Source of the DNA: Drosophila pseudoobscura
Lineage: Eukaryota; Arthropoda; Insecta; Diptera; Drosophilidae
Length of the DNA stretch: 64,000 nucleotides
Direction: 5' to 3'
NCBI RefSeq assembly: GCF_009870125.1
Contig: NC_046680.1
Coordinates: forward strand, 16,573,501 to 16,637,500
This document shows positions 46,301-58,955 of this stretch, in pieces. Below the pieces are notes generated by a model that had not been told where the DNA came from, searched no databases, and was given only the letters and a program-made list of their open reading frames with translations. The stretch's first letter is position 1, and each line of letters begins with the position of its first letter. The position numbers and the translations under genes were made by a program.

Positions 46301-49300
46301 CTGTAAACCCGACACTTTCATTTCAGCTGCAATTTGTATTCTGTTCAATTTTCTTGGGAAACTCAGATATGGGCTATTAAATACACATGCAGAGAAACAA
46401 GTTGTTGGCTTTGTGCAGTAATGACCAGTAAATTAAACGTTTAATTCATTGACAGACTATGTGCAGCAGCAACTGAAGGAACGCTGTTTCTGAGGATCAT
46501 CTCTGGGCTGTGTTGGGCGTTTGCTTTGCATTAAGCATTAAGCAGCTCGCTCTCTGTCTCTATCTGCGGCTGGCAACACAACTTTTAAATAGTTTAAAAG
46601 CAAAAGCACACACTCAAACAGACAGACAAAAAGACTGAGGGAAAAGAGCAGTGCAGTCTGGAATTATGAGAACCAATTAAGGCTGTTAAGTCATGGCAGG
46701 CAGAAAGCGCCAAGATGGAAAGCATCACGGAATATGCAGATGCCGTCTCTGCTCCGACAACGAAACAAATTGCACTAAATTGATAATTAGATGGGAAATG
46801 GTTCTCAAACGAGGAATAGTACTCGTAAGTAGAACACTGCATTTGCTCAGAGCTAAATGAATCTTTAAACGAAGAGATAAAGTCAGATTCTTGACAAGGA
46901 AAACATCAATATTCGGGTTTCTGTAGCCTGCCTCCGATATCGCCTTTAACGTTTCCTTTCCATTTTATGGATTGCTTCCTGCTCCCACTCAATTCCACTG
47001 ACCCGGCTGAAAGTTCCACTTACCCACTTGGCTAATACACTTGGCCAGAGATGCTCCTTTTATTATTTCATCTTTTGGCCTGCCACTTTATGACTTTTGA
47101 GTACGCAGCCATATATCATTATAATTGTCAATAATCGTTCGATTTATTTATATTTTCTCATATGTGCCCTGACATTTTATGGCCATTTGCCGGGCTCATA
47201 AAGTTGCGACATTCTTTTTTATTGCCTTCGACTCTGCCTCTGACTCCGACTCTGCCCCTTCCTTTGGATCTTCCTCTGCTCTGCCTCCGCTCTGTCCTCC
47301 CCTGTAGGACTCCTTATAAATCATGCGAAAATATGAGAGCAAAAATATTGCATTGTTATACAAAATACATTGCCCGGCCTCGGGATTTTATTAGGCATAA
47401 CTTTTCCTTGCATTTGCATAAATACGCAGGAACAAGACAAAGACCAGGCTCTGGATGAGGAGCAGGTTGTCAAAGCTTCTTGGCTTAGATCAAAGGCCGT
47501 TATCAATATTTAAAAGCCAAAAAGTCAAGGTCGCAAAGGGCCAAAAGAAAAAGAAGGGAAAAAGAGAGAGAGAGCCAGGAAAATTATGAAAATAAAGCGG
47601 AAAGAAAATTGTGCTTTGTGGCATCTCCCGACCCGCCTCCACTGGCCAAACTAGCCGACTGTCAGCGGGCTTAACTTTACAGCGTTGCATGAATAAAAAT
47701 TTAAATAATTTATAAAATTTGTTACTTATGGCGCCTGGCACATAAACAGCCACCGGGCACGACAAGGGTCCCAGTTCCAGCCCCAGCCCCAGCCCCCGCC
47801 CCCGCCCCTAGTAAATATGGCGAAAACAATGCGAGCTTCCTGTTGAAGCCGAACCGAAACGGTGGCGTATGCGTAATGCGAAACGCCGGTAAACGTGCCC
47901 ACTTCTGAGCCAAAAGGAATACAAAGATGGAGATGTAGGTGGAGAAGCTTAAGCTTACGGAAGTCGTCGGCGGGGCTCCCTGGCCGCCTGGCTGATGTTG
48001 TTGCTGCTTTGTGTTTTATTTTTTAACGAATTTTTATGATGTCTATGGCAAGGGCAGACGTTCTTTGTACCATCGCCGCGACGGTACATTAAAAAGCGTC
48101 TACTGGGTCCTGGCCCCGTCTCCGCCTCCGCTTCCTCTTCCTGCATATTTTAGTGTGTAGTGCCGAGTGGCGCAATTTCTGGTGTTGTGTCTGTAGGCCC
48201 CGCAGCCTCGTCCCCGTTAATAGCGCGAGTTTTATGCTAAATGGGAATTTTCAGCATGCAATTTCGGTGAAACCACTCCCGCTGCCTAGTGGGTGGAATT
48301 GGTCTCGGTCCTATTCCGCTGACACCTGAACCTGCCCGCACACAGCTTATTGATTTGTCGCTCTGGCTCCTGGCTCCTGCCTGTTAGCTGCTGGCGAACG
48401 AAACGACCTGGCTTACGCAGCGTGTGTGTAATCCCATTGCCTTGAATCTGCCGCCTGAATGGCTGCCTTATTTTTTCGTAATTTAATAACTTTGTTTAAC
48501 ATAATTGACAATTGAAGCGGCGACATCGCCGTTTATAGGCAGTTTAATGCCTCGCTTCGACAAGCGCATAAGCCGAGGCCTAAAGGTGTAATGAACTTTG
48601 AAATTTGATAAACGACCGACAGGATGCCATTCTGGCGGCAAATACCTTGCAAGAAAATCACTGGAGACTACTGGAAAAGATATCGTTATTTAGATATTCA
48701 GATAAATGTCTGAGGCTGCCCAAAAATGTGGACCTATTTAATATTTTAACAGCTTTAGATGGCTCCGACAAAATTGTTATGAATTTTACCACTACCACAC
48801 AGAAGGAGAGGCGTTATGAAATTTTAATTAGTCGACTGTGCGAGGCACGCCAGCAGTTTGATCCGTTTGAAAAGTTTTGCCGGCACATAGTGCGTATGAG
48901 TTATTCATATGCAAAATGCATGAAATGTGGAATTGCGGCTGTCTTTCTTTCGGCTGTCCTTTTTTCCGCACTCAAGTGCAGTCAGTAAAATTGCATCAGC
49001 GTCAGTCAGTATGGAACATAACAGAACTGAGCAGAGCAGAGCACTGAGAAGATTTGAGTGGGACAGAACATCCTTTACGCAAATGACAAACTGACGTACG
49101 TGACATTTATGCGAATTGGCAGTGGTTGGATGGAGCTCGGTCTAGCTAGGTCAGGAGACCCAGTAGCATAAATTCATGTACCTATAGATATACGTACATA
49201 GAATTTGAGCTTCTTTTACTAGAAATGTATGTCAGCTTTATGTATTACAAGCATATTTATATGCTGGTTACAGGATTATATACAATTTATGCGATGCAAA

Positions 49301-49950
49301 ATGATTTTTCTATGGCGCATTTACTCAATGCTTAAGTGCAGGTTGGGGAATGGCAAAGTATATCTCAAAATGAATGGGATGTCAAGGTTTCAGCTTCAGC
49401 CATCCGCCCGCCGCCACTCATTTTGTAAAGCACACGAGTATGTTCCAGGGAAAAGTGCGAAGTGCTTTCCTCTGATTGTGAAATGATAGTTGGTGCTGGA
49501 GGACCCAGAAGGATCTGTTACAGTGGGAAAAAATGGAAAAGTATTAATTGCGCCATCCCAAGTTTCATTTTGTCTACATTTAAATATCTAATGAGTTGGC
49601 GAAATAAACATTGAAAACCCATTCAAGTCGATGTTAAAGGTTAATGGTATATGTGTACTTCTTGGTGTTATCTGTCAGTCGTTCTTGTGCTACCTTCGGT
49701 CGTCGGTGTACCTGGCAATTTGGCGAAACTCTCCACTTCGATGGCAGTCAGCGAGGATGGATGCTGCTGTCATTTCATTAAAATGTAATGAAACCTTTTG
49801 ATCGATTGTGCATAAAAATGTTTGCTATACAATTTTAAATACACCAATACCCACATCAGTCCCCGCCGGTATGTGTGCAATAAAATGAAGTTGAACAAAT
49901 CGCATAATAAAAAGAAGATACACGAAACGGGACGAGATGACATGGACAAG

Positions 49951-50004
49951 GAGGTGGGCAGGGCAGGGCAGGGCAGGGCGGGGCACGGCACGCCACGGCA
50001 CGGT
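49951..50004. repeat. GGGCA and GGCAC pentamer arrays
   Basis: Four GGGCA-like units are followed by GGGGCACGGCACGCCACGGC-type units. The first part has repeated G-triplets and could form a G-quadruplex. Confidence 0.85.
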
Positions 50005-53000
50005 GGGTGGATGTGGATAGGTATCCAACTTTCGAGGGGCTTCAACAATTTTTGGGTATGCGCCATAAAATTTTCGCCAAATGTCGTTTGATACGAACAC
50101 GCTTATCACACACACACGGCACACACTTATACGCCCCGGTTCTTCTCCGAATCCTCCTCCCACTCCCAGTCACAACACACACATTATGAAGTCGTAATAA
50201 TGTGCTTGTATTTGTGTATGCGATTGTGTGGGTAATGTAAGCGGAGCTCTCGTGTACATGGGACACACAGGCGCAGACACATGCGTAACCGCGCAACAAA
50301 TATAAACATATCGAACACAACGAGGCACACACACCAGGAAAGACATCCACAGCAGCAGGAACAACAACTACAATGACAAAGGCAACAATAATAACCCCAT
50401 CACGTATACGCAGCGTTGTGCGGCTGCCATACACGTGTGCCTCGGCTGTCTTTGGGGTCCTCTGGCTGACTTGTACAGTGGTGGGTGCTCGGTCTTGGGT
50501 CCTGAGTTCTGGGTCCTGGGTCTGGGGCCGCGACTCGCCTTTGATAAAATGACATTAAGAAGTCGTGACAATGCCACTAACTGAACCAAAAAGGAGACGC
50601 GCGCCACCCGTTGCCGCAGTCAGCCATTCAGACAGCCATCAGCTGGAGCAACACTCGGGACTTGACAGGCGGCACAGTGGAAATAGTAGAATCTTTTTGG
50701 AAGCCAATCTTTGAATTTGATAACATTTTATCTTCGCTTTTTTGATTTAACGCTGGAATTAATTAAACTCATCAGATTCAGTAAGCCCAGTTTAATGATG
50801 TCAGATTTCCAACGGGGGCCGCACTATTTCATCCATTTGACCAACATTAAACTGCTTTCGGGTCACTGTTCGTTGACTTTACATACACTTGTATGCCTCC
50901 GTGTCTGGCGTTTCCATCTTCGCACCCCCATGCCCATTGCCATTGCCAGTGCCAGTACCGAGCATCCTTCCAGTCACTCACTCGCCCGGGTGTATCTGCA
51001 TTGCAATGTCCTCTGAGATATGGGAAAGCGGCGATTCCACTCGAAATAAACTTCACCATACTGTGGCCGGCCCCCGCCTGCACCATAGGTTGAATTCTAC
51101 AGTTGTGTCAACAAAGTGAACGTGCCAATGTGCACATTAGGTGGAGTTCCCCATTAGGGGATGGGGTTACATAGACAGGGCCGACGCCATGGTCTGAGGC
51201 TGGGCCAGGACGAGGGCAAATTAAATAGAATTTGTATGGCAGCACCCACCGAAAAATGTTGTGGTCGTCAGTGGGCTGTTGCTGTTACTGTTGCCGTTGC
51301 CATTGCCGTTGCCATCCCAGCATAAAATTGAATTTGTCTAATGACAAGTTGTGGCTCCCTCTCCCACTGGGTTGCCGCCGGTCGGTGTCATTCTAATGGC
51401 CAACTACTGACTACTCAGTGCGCAGAGAGCCCCATAACTGTTGGCCTAACGGGCGGCAGTTAAAAGTAACAGCCATAAGCTACAGGTATCCATGAAAGAG
51501 CTCTAAGGGAGCTATGGGAACATACGCGTGGTTTTTGGTTACCAACAGGAGGGCCACACCGTTGGTTCAGTGGTGGTCCTGTTCGACTGAACAACCACAT
51601 CGAAAATACTGGTTCCAGCGAAAATAATGACATTTTAATTGTGGTATCGTTGTAGTCTACGCCGATTGGAACGGCGTTTGATTGGGAAAGCGCTTTGCAC
51701 CTGTTAGTTCCCCTTCAATTTCAAGATAGGGACTTTCCAGACGGTGCCAATGAACAAAAGTTGTGTGATGAAACATGATATCTCCGTATTTTGATCTTTA
51801 AAAGTACTATCGTATTACCATAAAGTGTGATTCAATTGCACGACACCTACCTCCCATTACCCCGTCAATGATGGTACTCGTCAAGGAAAATATGAAATTC
51901 GAGAACATTTCAGGTGAATTGTGTGCCCTCAACCCCAACCCCAACACCTCCACCTGAACCCTATCCCCATCCCTATCGTATCGTGCCACCATCAGGTCAG
52001 AGCCGGGCCATTAAAACTGTTCCTCGCAACAAAGAAAACTCATACGTATGTTTGGGCAGTTGAGATTTTCTGACACAGATACCCGTGGTTGCGTTTGGTC
52101 AGCACTGGGCTGGTCAGCAAGGGAAGTCTGTGGGCCATTGCTGGCCCTCAATGCCCACAGCTGACATGCCGACACACTCCCTCAGTCCTCACTCTCTTCC
52201 ATCCTTCGGCAACTGGGTATGCATGCCTGAGCACAGAGTCAGAGACGGAGACGGGGGCGGACCGTACGGGCGAGTATGAATATGAAAGTGATGAAAACCC
52301 AACGATAACGTGCCAAGGTCGTTTCCGGCCGCGTGCATATAGACGCTGGCCTGGCCTGGCCCTTCGAAACAATGCAATGCGGTTAGTTCATGTTGCCCCT
52401 CGACCCACACACCACACACCACACACCGTACCCCCACACTCCGGTGTGGTCTTTAAGTAAAACTCACTTTATGGGCTGGGCTGGACTGGGCTGGGCTGGT
52501 CAGAGGGAAAAGGAAAAAGGATCCGCAAACGGACGCTCGTCCGTAATTTCAATTTCGGTCTAAGCACCTTTGACGGATGGGTGGCCAAATTGGGTTGCGT
52601 TGGTTCTTTCTGTTGGGTTTCTGGGTGATTATGGAGTTGTTGCCGATAAGCTTTTTCTCTTCGGTTGAATTGGAGTGGGGACACCGTAATGAGGGGCCAG
52701 GTCTTCTTCTCCGGCTCCTTCTTCAGGCAGCACTTCAAACGGCTAATCAAAGCTGGCATTGGCCCGAAATTCAAAGCGAGCCCGAGCAGATGGAGGGATG
52801 GAATAAATGGAGATGGAGCAGGGCATCCAGCAACAACGACCACCCGACGACTATTGTCTGGTACTTAAAGAACCTGCCTCAGAATAACCTCAAGATACCT
52901 CAAGAACCTCAAGAATATTTAATTACCACAAACCGTCAAAATTAATTATGACAGCTGTCAGTTGAGTGTGGCGAAGCCGAATCCGACGCCGAAGTTCAGC

Positions 53001-54211
53001 TCGAAAAAAGAGCCAAAGTCTGAATATGAAGAAGCATCGACTGTCTAGCTGGGTAAATTTTGAGAAATGAGCAGAGACAATGACAATGAGCACACACCGA
53101 ATGATCGTGATGAAATGGGTCAAGCATACTACGAGTAAATATGACAACTGGTCGGCAAAAAGCATGACAGAGGCGTGGGCAGCTCCGAGCAGGTTGACGT
53201 TGACGTTGACCGCAAAGAAATAAGGTGATTCTTTGAACCAGTTTCTCGCCATATTCTGTAGCAATGTTGAATGAAGCCATCTCTCCATCTGTGAATTAAA
53301 TTGCACGCAGCTATGGGGATATGGTCTGGGCGCTGACCATCACTGTGTCCATTCATTCCGCCCAACTATCTGCCTGACCACTCATGACGTATGCAGCTAG
53401 ATTATGCGCCATTCCCAGAGCCCAATTGTCGTGCATAATATCGGAATATGTTTGCCTGATAAGGCCGTGGCTCCATGTCAAAATGTCCATGTCCCACTCC
53501 GCTTAGTTGAACAGCCAAATGGCAATTAACGCGCCAAGTCAAATGCAACTGTTAGTCCCGGGGTTGGGGGAGGGGCCGTGGGTTAGGGATCAGATCAGTA
53601 CACATTACAGTTACAGCCAGGAATGTGTGTGTAGAGCCCTGATGTTGATGTGGGCCTCATGCATACAACGAAATTAAGTCATTATTTTAATACGCCGCGT
53701 CGTCGAGCTCCCGCTTGATATATGAGCGATGTTTTGTATGCATAATTTCATTATAATGTACTACGCACTCTGTCTTGGGTGCGGTGCGGAGTGCTCCGGA
53801 GTGATGTGATGTGGTGTGGGTACGGGGCCAGGTCTAGGTCCACACATGAGGCATGAGGACTGCCTGTCCGCACGGCTGGACGGCGGTTATAAATGGATGT
53901 CTGTTAAGTGCGCAAATCGCCAGCGAAGCGTGGGCTGAGGTCTAGGTCTAGTTGGGCGTGTGCCACGCCTACGGAGGCAAACAGAGGAACAGCTGCAATG
54001 CGGGCGCCTCTCTCTGGCACTCTCTTTGACTCTCTCCTTCTGTATGGACTTCCGCTTAGCAGAATGCTGGTCCAAAGACGATCCCATTGAGCATTTGCAT
54101 TTGACGCTGTCTGACTGTTTGCATGTAACTCTCTCTCTCTATCTGTCTATCCTCTCTTTCTTTCCACATTTGTGTCTCTCTTTCCATCTTGCTCTCTCGT
54201 TTTTTACTTTT

Positions 54212-54275
54212 TATAATCGGTACTCGTAAAGTGCAAGGGTATATTATTTTCGTGCAAATGTATGGTACAGGCACA
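54212..54275 (+). mobile_element. Decayed 5'-end fragment of a DINE-1/INE-1-like element
   Basis: GGTACTCGTAAAGTGCAAGG followed by GTATATTA, then GTGCAAATGTATGG-ACAGGCA, parallels the left end of DINE-1: a TACTCGTA hairpin arm, GGGTATA, then a segment ending in ACAGGCA in D. melanogaster INE-1 as I recall it. It shares the 10-mer GGGTATATTA with the complete element at 32961. No array, internal repeats or 3' hairpin follow, so only the left end remains. Confidence 0.5.
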
Positions 54276-55017
54276 TGGATTCGTGGACTACTTATAGGCA
54301 TGCTGTCATGCCAGAAAGCCCTGTAGCATCCTCAATCGTATAGTATTATTGGCAGTATAAAATATGAATATCTACCGACGTGGCAGAATTCATATTGATC
54401 GGATTTACATTTTAGCAAAAAATAAGTTCCTAGCTAAGTATGTTCCCGGGATTGAGGTATTTATAAGTCGAGTCCCCACTACATATTCCTAGAACTATGT
54501 TCCAGGGCCCACGCATTGCTCAATTAAATGAGACCGGGGCTGGGGGGAGCCCGCCCTACCTGTGCCTGTGCCTGTGCCTACCCCTAGCCCCGTGTTTTGT
54601 GAGTAATTATGATAAGAAAAGGTTTTACTTAGGCCTACCTCTCTACTCTACTCTCTACTCTCTACCCTCGATCCCTTCCCCTTATCCACTACTCTTCACC
54701 AAACATCTGCCCCCCTCCATTCGTGTACGCACTGCCGCCTTGAACCTTTTGCCAGCCTATTATTTTTGTTGACTACCGTTCCTCCCGTTCTTTTGTTCTT
54801 GTTCTTGTTGTTGCTATAATGATATAGTACCTCTCCACGAAGTTGAATGTTGAATGTTGGATGGTGTTGGTACTTGGCCTGGCTTTTGTTGTTTTTGTTT
54901 GAATTTGACATGGTAATTAACCCGCAACGCTCGACTTTGCCCAACGAATTCAGCTCCCAGTTCGGAGCACAGGTGTGGGTGTGCCCTGTATCTACATATT
55001 TAAGCACAGGTATTTGT

Positions 55018-55040
55018 GCGTGTGTGTGTGTGTGTGTGTC
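55018..55040. repeat. GT dinucleotide microsatellite
   Basis: About ten GT units, uninterrupted apart from one C near the left edge. Confidence 0.9.
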
Positions 55041-58000
55041 TTTTCTCTTCCTTTAATTAATCAAAAATTCCAGCTCAATTTTGTTAATTTCGCTAGTGAC
55101 ACTAAAAAATTGGTTTAAGTTAATGATTTAAATAATTAGACGATATATAAAAATTAGCGATAACAATTTAAACCAAATTTGGTAGCAAACTCCATGGGCC
55201 AATCTCATCAGAGGAACAAACAAAGGCCAAATATTTTATACTCTTTATAAATAAAAGATTATATATATACATAAGTATTGCTATATAGATATCTTTTGTA
55301 TCTTGAAACTTGAACTCAATCAGTCCACAATTCCAACTGTCCCTGACATAATCGACAATACTCTACAGAAAAAGATCGACTCGACTCAAATGTGCGGACT
55401 ATATAAAGCATAATTTAATGAATTAATGGACAGAATCTGTATTCAACTGTGCGTTCTCAGCGTGGGCAACTGATTTCCACTTGTGATATTCAAAGCCGAG
55501 TTGCGAACGAAACCGAATAACCGAAATAGATACAGATACAGATACAACAATGTTGATTTTATTAATTGGATTTGCGCTCAGGGACCTTTCGAAAGTGTTA
55601 TATTGTTTGTCGTGCTGTTTGTATTACGAATTTGATTAATATTTGTCGGGGTCGCGGAGTACCTGTCGCCTGTCGTTTGTTATTCAGGTTTTTGTTGTTG
55701 TTTTCTGCTGCTGTCACGCTGCTTGCTAAACAAATAAAATTTTAATTTTTCTACCACGGGGGGTCAATTCTGTTTCAATTTGGTGGTTTTTGTTATCCCG
55801 TCTCCTCACTTATGCATGCCTGGCCCAATCTTGGCGGATCCACATCCCATGGCGCCAGCTTCCCTCGACAGAGCAGTTCGGATCGTTCGTTATGGAGATT
55901 CACCACTCCATTGGAGAAAAGTGGAGTGGAATGAAGCTCCGCTTCCTCCCCGGTGGGCAGAGGGCAATGGGCAACGGGCAACATTTCTGATTTTTATTGA
56001 GGTGTCACAATGGCTGGGACAACAACTCTGTTGAAAAATTGATTTCTTATTGAAATTGAGTTTTTTAGTTCGGACCCTTTGGAATATGCCTTATTTTTAT
56101 GGAGGTAAGATTAAACCAAGTCGTTTGAGGAGGCGCCGAAATCGTAATCAAAATCATAAAAAGCGATGAGATGGAAACAGCGTTAGGGAAAATGTTGATG
56201 GAAACGTTTTAATTGCTCTACCTGCTCGTTGAGGAAACTCGAGAGAGCATAGAATAGAAAAGAACAGAAGATAAAGCAGACGACAGCAATTATCAATTGT
56301 GTTCCTCTCGGATGCCATAAATTCTTGAATATAATAAAAGTAGGAGATTTTGTTTGGGACTATTTATGATTCCATGCTGATTTCTGATTTGCTTTTAGTG
56401 TGGGTTTTATATAATTCTTTCAGTATGACGATGATTCCTCTGATAGATGCAAGTGGGAGGCGGCTCCGAAGATTATCGAAGGAAGATGGTGACTTCTCCT
56501 GTGTGAAACTCTTTAGCCGCAATCCACGAAACTCTCTGCTCCATCCCGTTTCCTCACATAAATGAATAACAAATTTTAGACAAATATATATTTCTGTTCG
56601 AATCTGCACGACCCATCATTAATCACAGCTTGAAAGTATTTCCATTCCGACTGCGACTGCGACTGCCTCTGTCTATCTCTGTCATTTCACAGTGACTCCG
56701 ATGGGCCACCACGAATTATATCTGTTCATAATTATTGGGGTTTCTTCTCCTCTGGCAGACAGCACCGTTTTTCGTTCGTTTTAATTATTTGCCTGGCTTG
56801 CAGAGGCATAAATATTCGAGTAAGGCAGCGCTCTCTGTGGCTTTTTGGCACGCGATGTTGCTGGCCCGTACGGTTGCCAGTCGGTTGGTGGTTCAGCGTT
56901 TTGTATTGGGGCTTTTCTTCGCGCTGGGTTTCCACAAATGTCAAGCCCTTTGCCTAGATATTGGGTCAATATGTCAGTCGTTTGCATGTTTCGTGTGGCC
57001 CGAGACATGCATTAATTATGTAGATAACTGGCGACCGCATGGGTCCCCTGAAAGAGAGAACTACAAATGTAGAAAATCCGAGCCTAACCAACCCAACCAG
57101 TTGCCCCACCAAACTCATAAGCAGAGCTGGTGACCCACACAAGACTCCCTGCAACGTGTAAGAGTGTAGTATGTATGGTGTGTTAGGTCGTTTAGGTGTC
57201 GGCTTAGGCCGGCTGCTTCGCGTTAGCTGTATTCGAATTTGTGGCACTGCCGCACGTCAGATTCGAAAGTTCAGACAGCAGCTAGAACCAGATGCTGCAA
57301 GGCGACAAGGCGACAAAACGACAAGGTGGTGCGCCCCGTTTGCCGAATCATGATATACCAAATGTCAGCCAGCGTGAAGTGCAGTTGCAAGTATCTAAAC
57401 ACATATCCAGCAGCCGAACCGAGCCGAACCGAATCGAGAGAGTGGCAAATGCATTGTGTCCGCGCTGGAAACACGGCTTTTATTAATTACCTCGGACATG
57501 AACACAGACGTTGTATCTACATTTGTTAAGCATATAAATTATTGAGTTATCTCCGCCCGGCTTTCGGCTCTCGGCTAGGGGAAAATTTATTTGACTGCAA
57601 CGCCATGTTTTATGCAAATCTATTAGTTGAATTATGTTTTCATTTTGTGTGAGCCTAATGTCGATTGAGACTTTTCCTTGGCTTCGATGGACAGTACGGG
57701 AAATTTATGTGCAGGTCACTCCGATGTTTTGTCTTCTTATAAAGTGAAAATTATTTGAATATTTTTCACTTTCGAGTCTCGGAAAGTGTTGTTTCTGGGC
57801 GATAACATAACACTTTTAAACTGGAAATGATGAAGTTGATGGATTGATGATTTTATGATTCGAATTGATCTCTGCCTTTCCTCTCACAATCTTTGATTTC
57901 TAAATTGAACTCTTACAGAGTATACATATGTGGCGGAAAGAAGCTCATTAGTAGAATCGAGAATAATCTTCAAAGGAATCAACATTGTCAACTGTTTGAA

Positions 58001-58920
58001 GTCTGCCCTTTGGGTACCCATTACATGTGGAGAAATTCCCTTTTAATTGGGAAACACTTCTTCAAATTGTATACGGGCAAGAAAAGACATAATTATCTTT
58101 CACTTCTTGCCAAATTTCTACAACGAAAACACAAAAAGCATGAATCAAATTTTATCTTAGCGGAAGCTAAACATTAATCTCTAGCTCCGCTCTGTCTAAC
58201 GTAATTAGATTTTATTCGGGTTCTTGTTTGAGCTTTTTTTCTGCGGTTGCTGGCAATCGAGCCAGAGACAGAGACAGACCCCGAGTCGAAGCCAGAACCA
58301 TAGCCATGCATAGCTGAATTTTATGGTGATGCTACTCTTAATTTCCTATCACATCCCACAGCGAAGGGGCAATAAACAGCCAAACAGTCACAACAGAAGT
58401 GGCTGCCGCAACAGTGGGCCCCAACAGTTCTACATTCTACAGTGGCTGGCGGGAGTAATTAAGCAAAAATCAAAGCCAAATCAAAGTGCATGGCAATTGT
58501 CGCAGATTGGGGCTTAGGCGGGGATGAAGCTGGATTTGGACGAATCGGGAGCCAGACTGGAAGATTGCCATTAATTTGTAGCGCATTTAAAGCTGCTGGG
58601 TGGATTTTATGTTTACGAGTGTGTGGGAGCTCACATTAGGCATCCCCAACTATTGGGGATTGTGGATCGACTGGGATGGCTTGGCTTGGGAGGAGCACAA
58701 TTCATTTTCGTACGAGGCGGAGCAGAGGCAGCAAAGTCAGAACGATTATCTTAATTTAATTGTCCTTTATTTATGTCAGTCAAGGCATTTATTTAGCCAA
58801 ATGGATTTGCCGGCAACACAACAAGCTTCTGCATATTTATGGGCCTAGAACGGAGCCGCGCCGCTATCTTGTGTGTGAGAACCAGCCAGCTGTCATCCAA
58901 AGCCAAGAGCTTCTCCAGAC

Positions 58921-58955
58921 CAGACCCCGACCCCGACCACGACCCCGACCCAGAC
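58921..58955. repeat. GACCCC hexamer array
   Basis: About five GACCCC units with one GACCAC variant. It explains the Arg-Pro runs of the open frames in this place. Confidence 0.88.

Larger units (their letters stand above)
34111..48600. other. Gene-poor DNA, no supported gene
   Basis: About 14.5 kb without a convincing gene. The longest frame (184 codons, 38867-39421) begins with a hydrophobic stretch but uses many codons rare in Drosophila genes (AGA, ATA, CTA) and is treated only as a weak candidate. Other contents are microsatellites (34250-34296, 38769-38803, 42724-42743, 43290-43325), a CCG tract near 37686-37712, an AGTGGC array at about 37974-37998 and a CCAGCC/CCCGCC tract at about 47771-47810. 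Confidence 0.6.
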
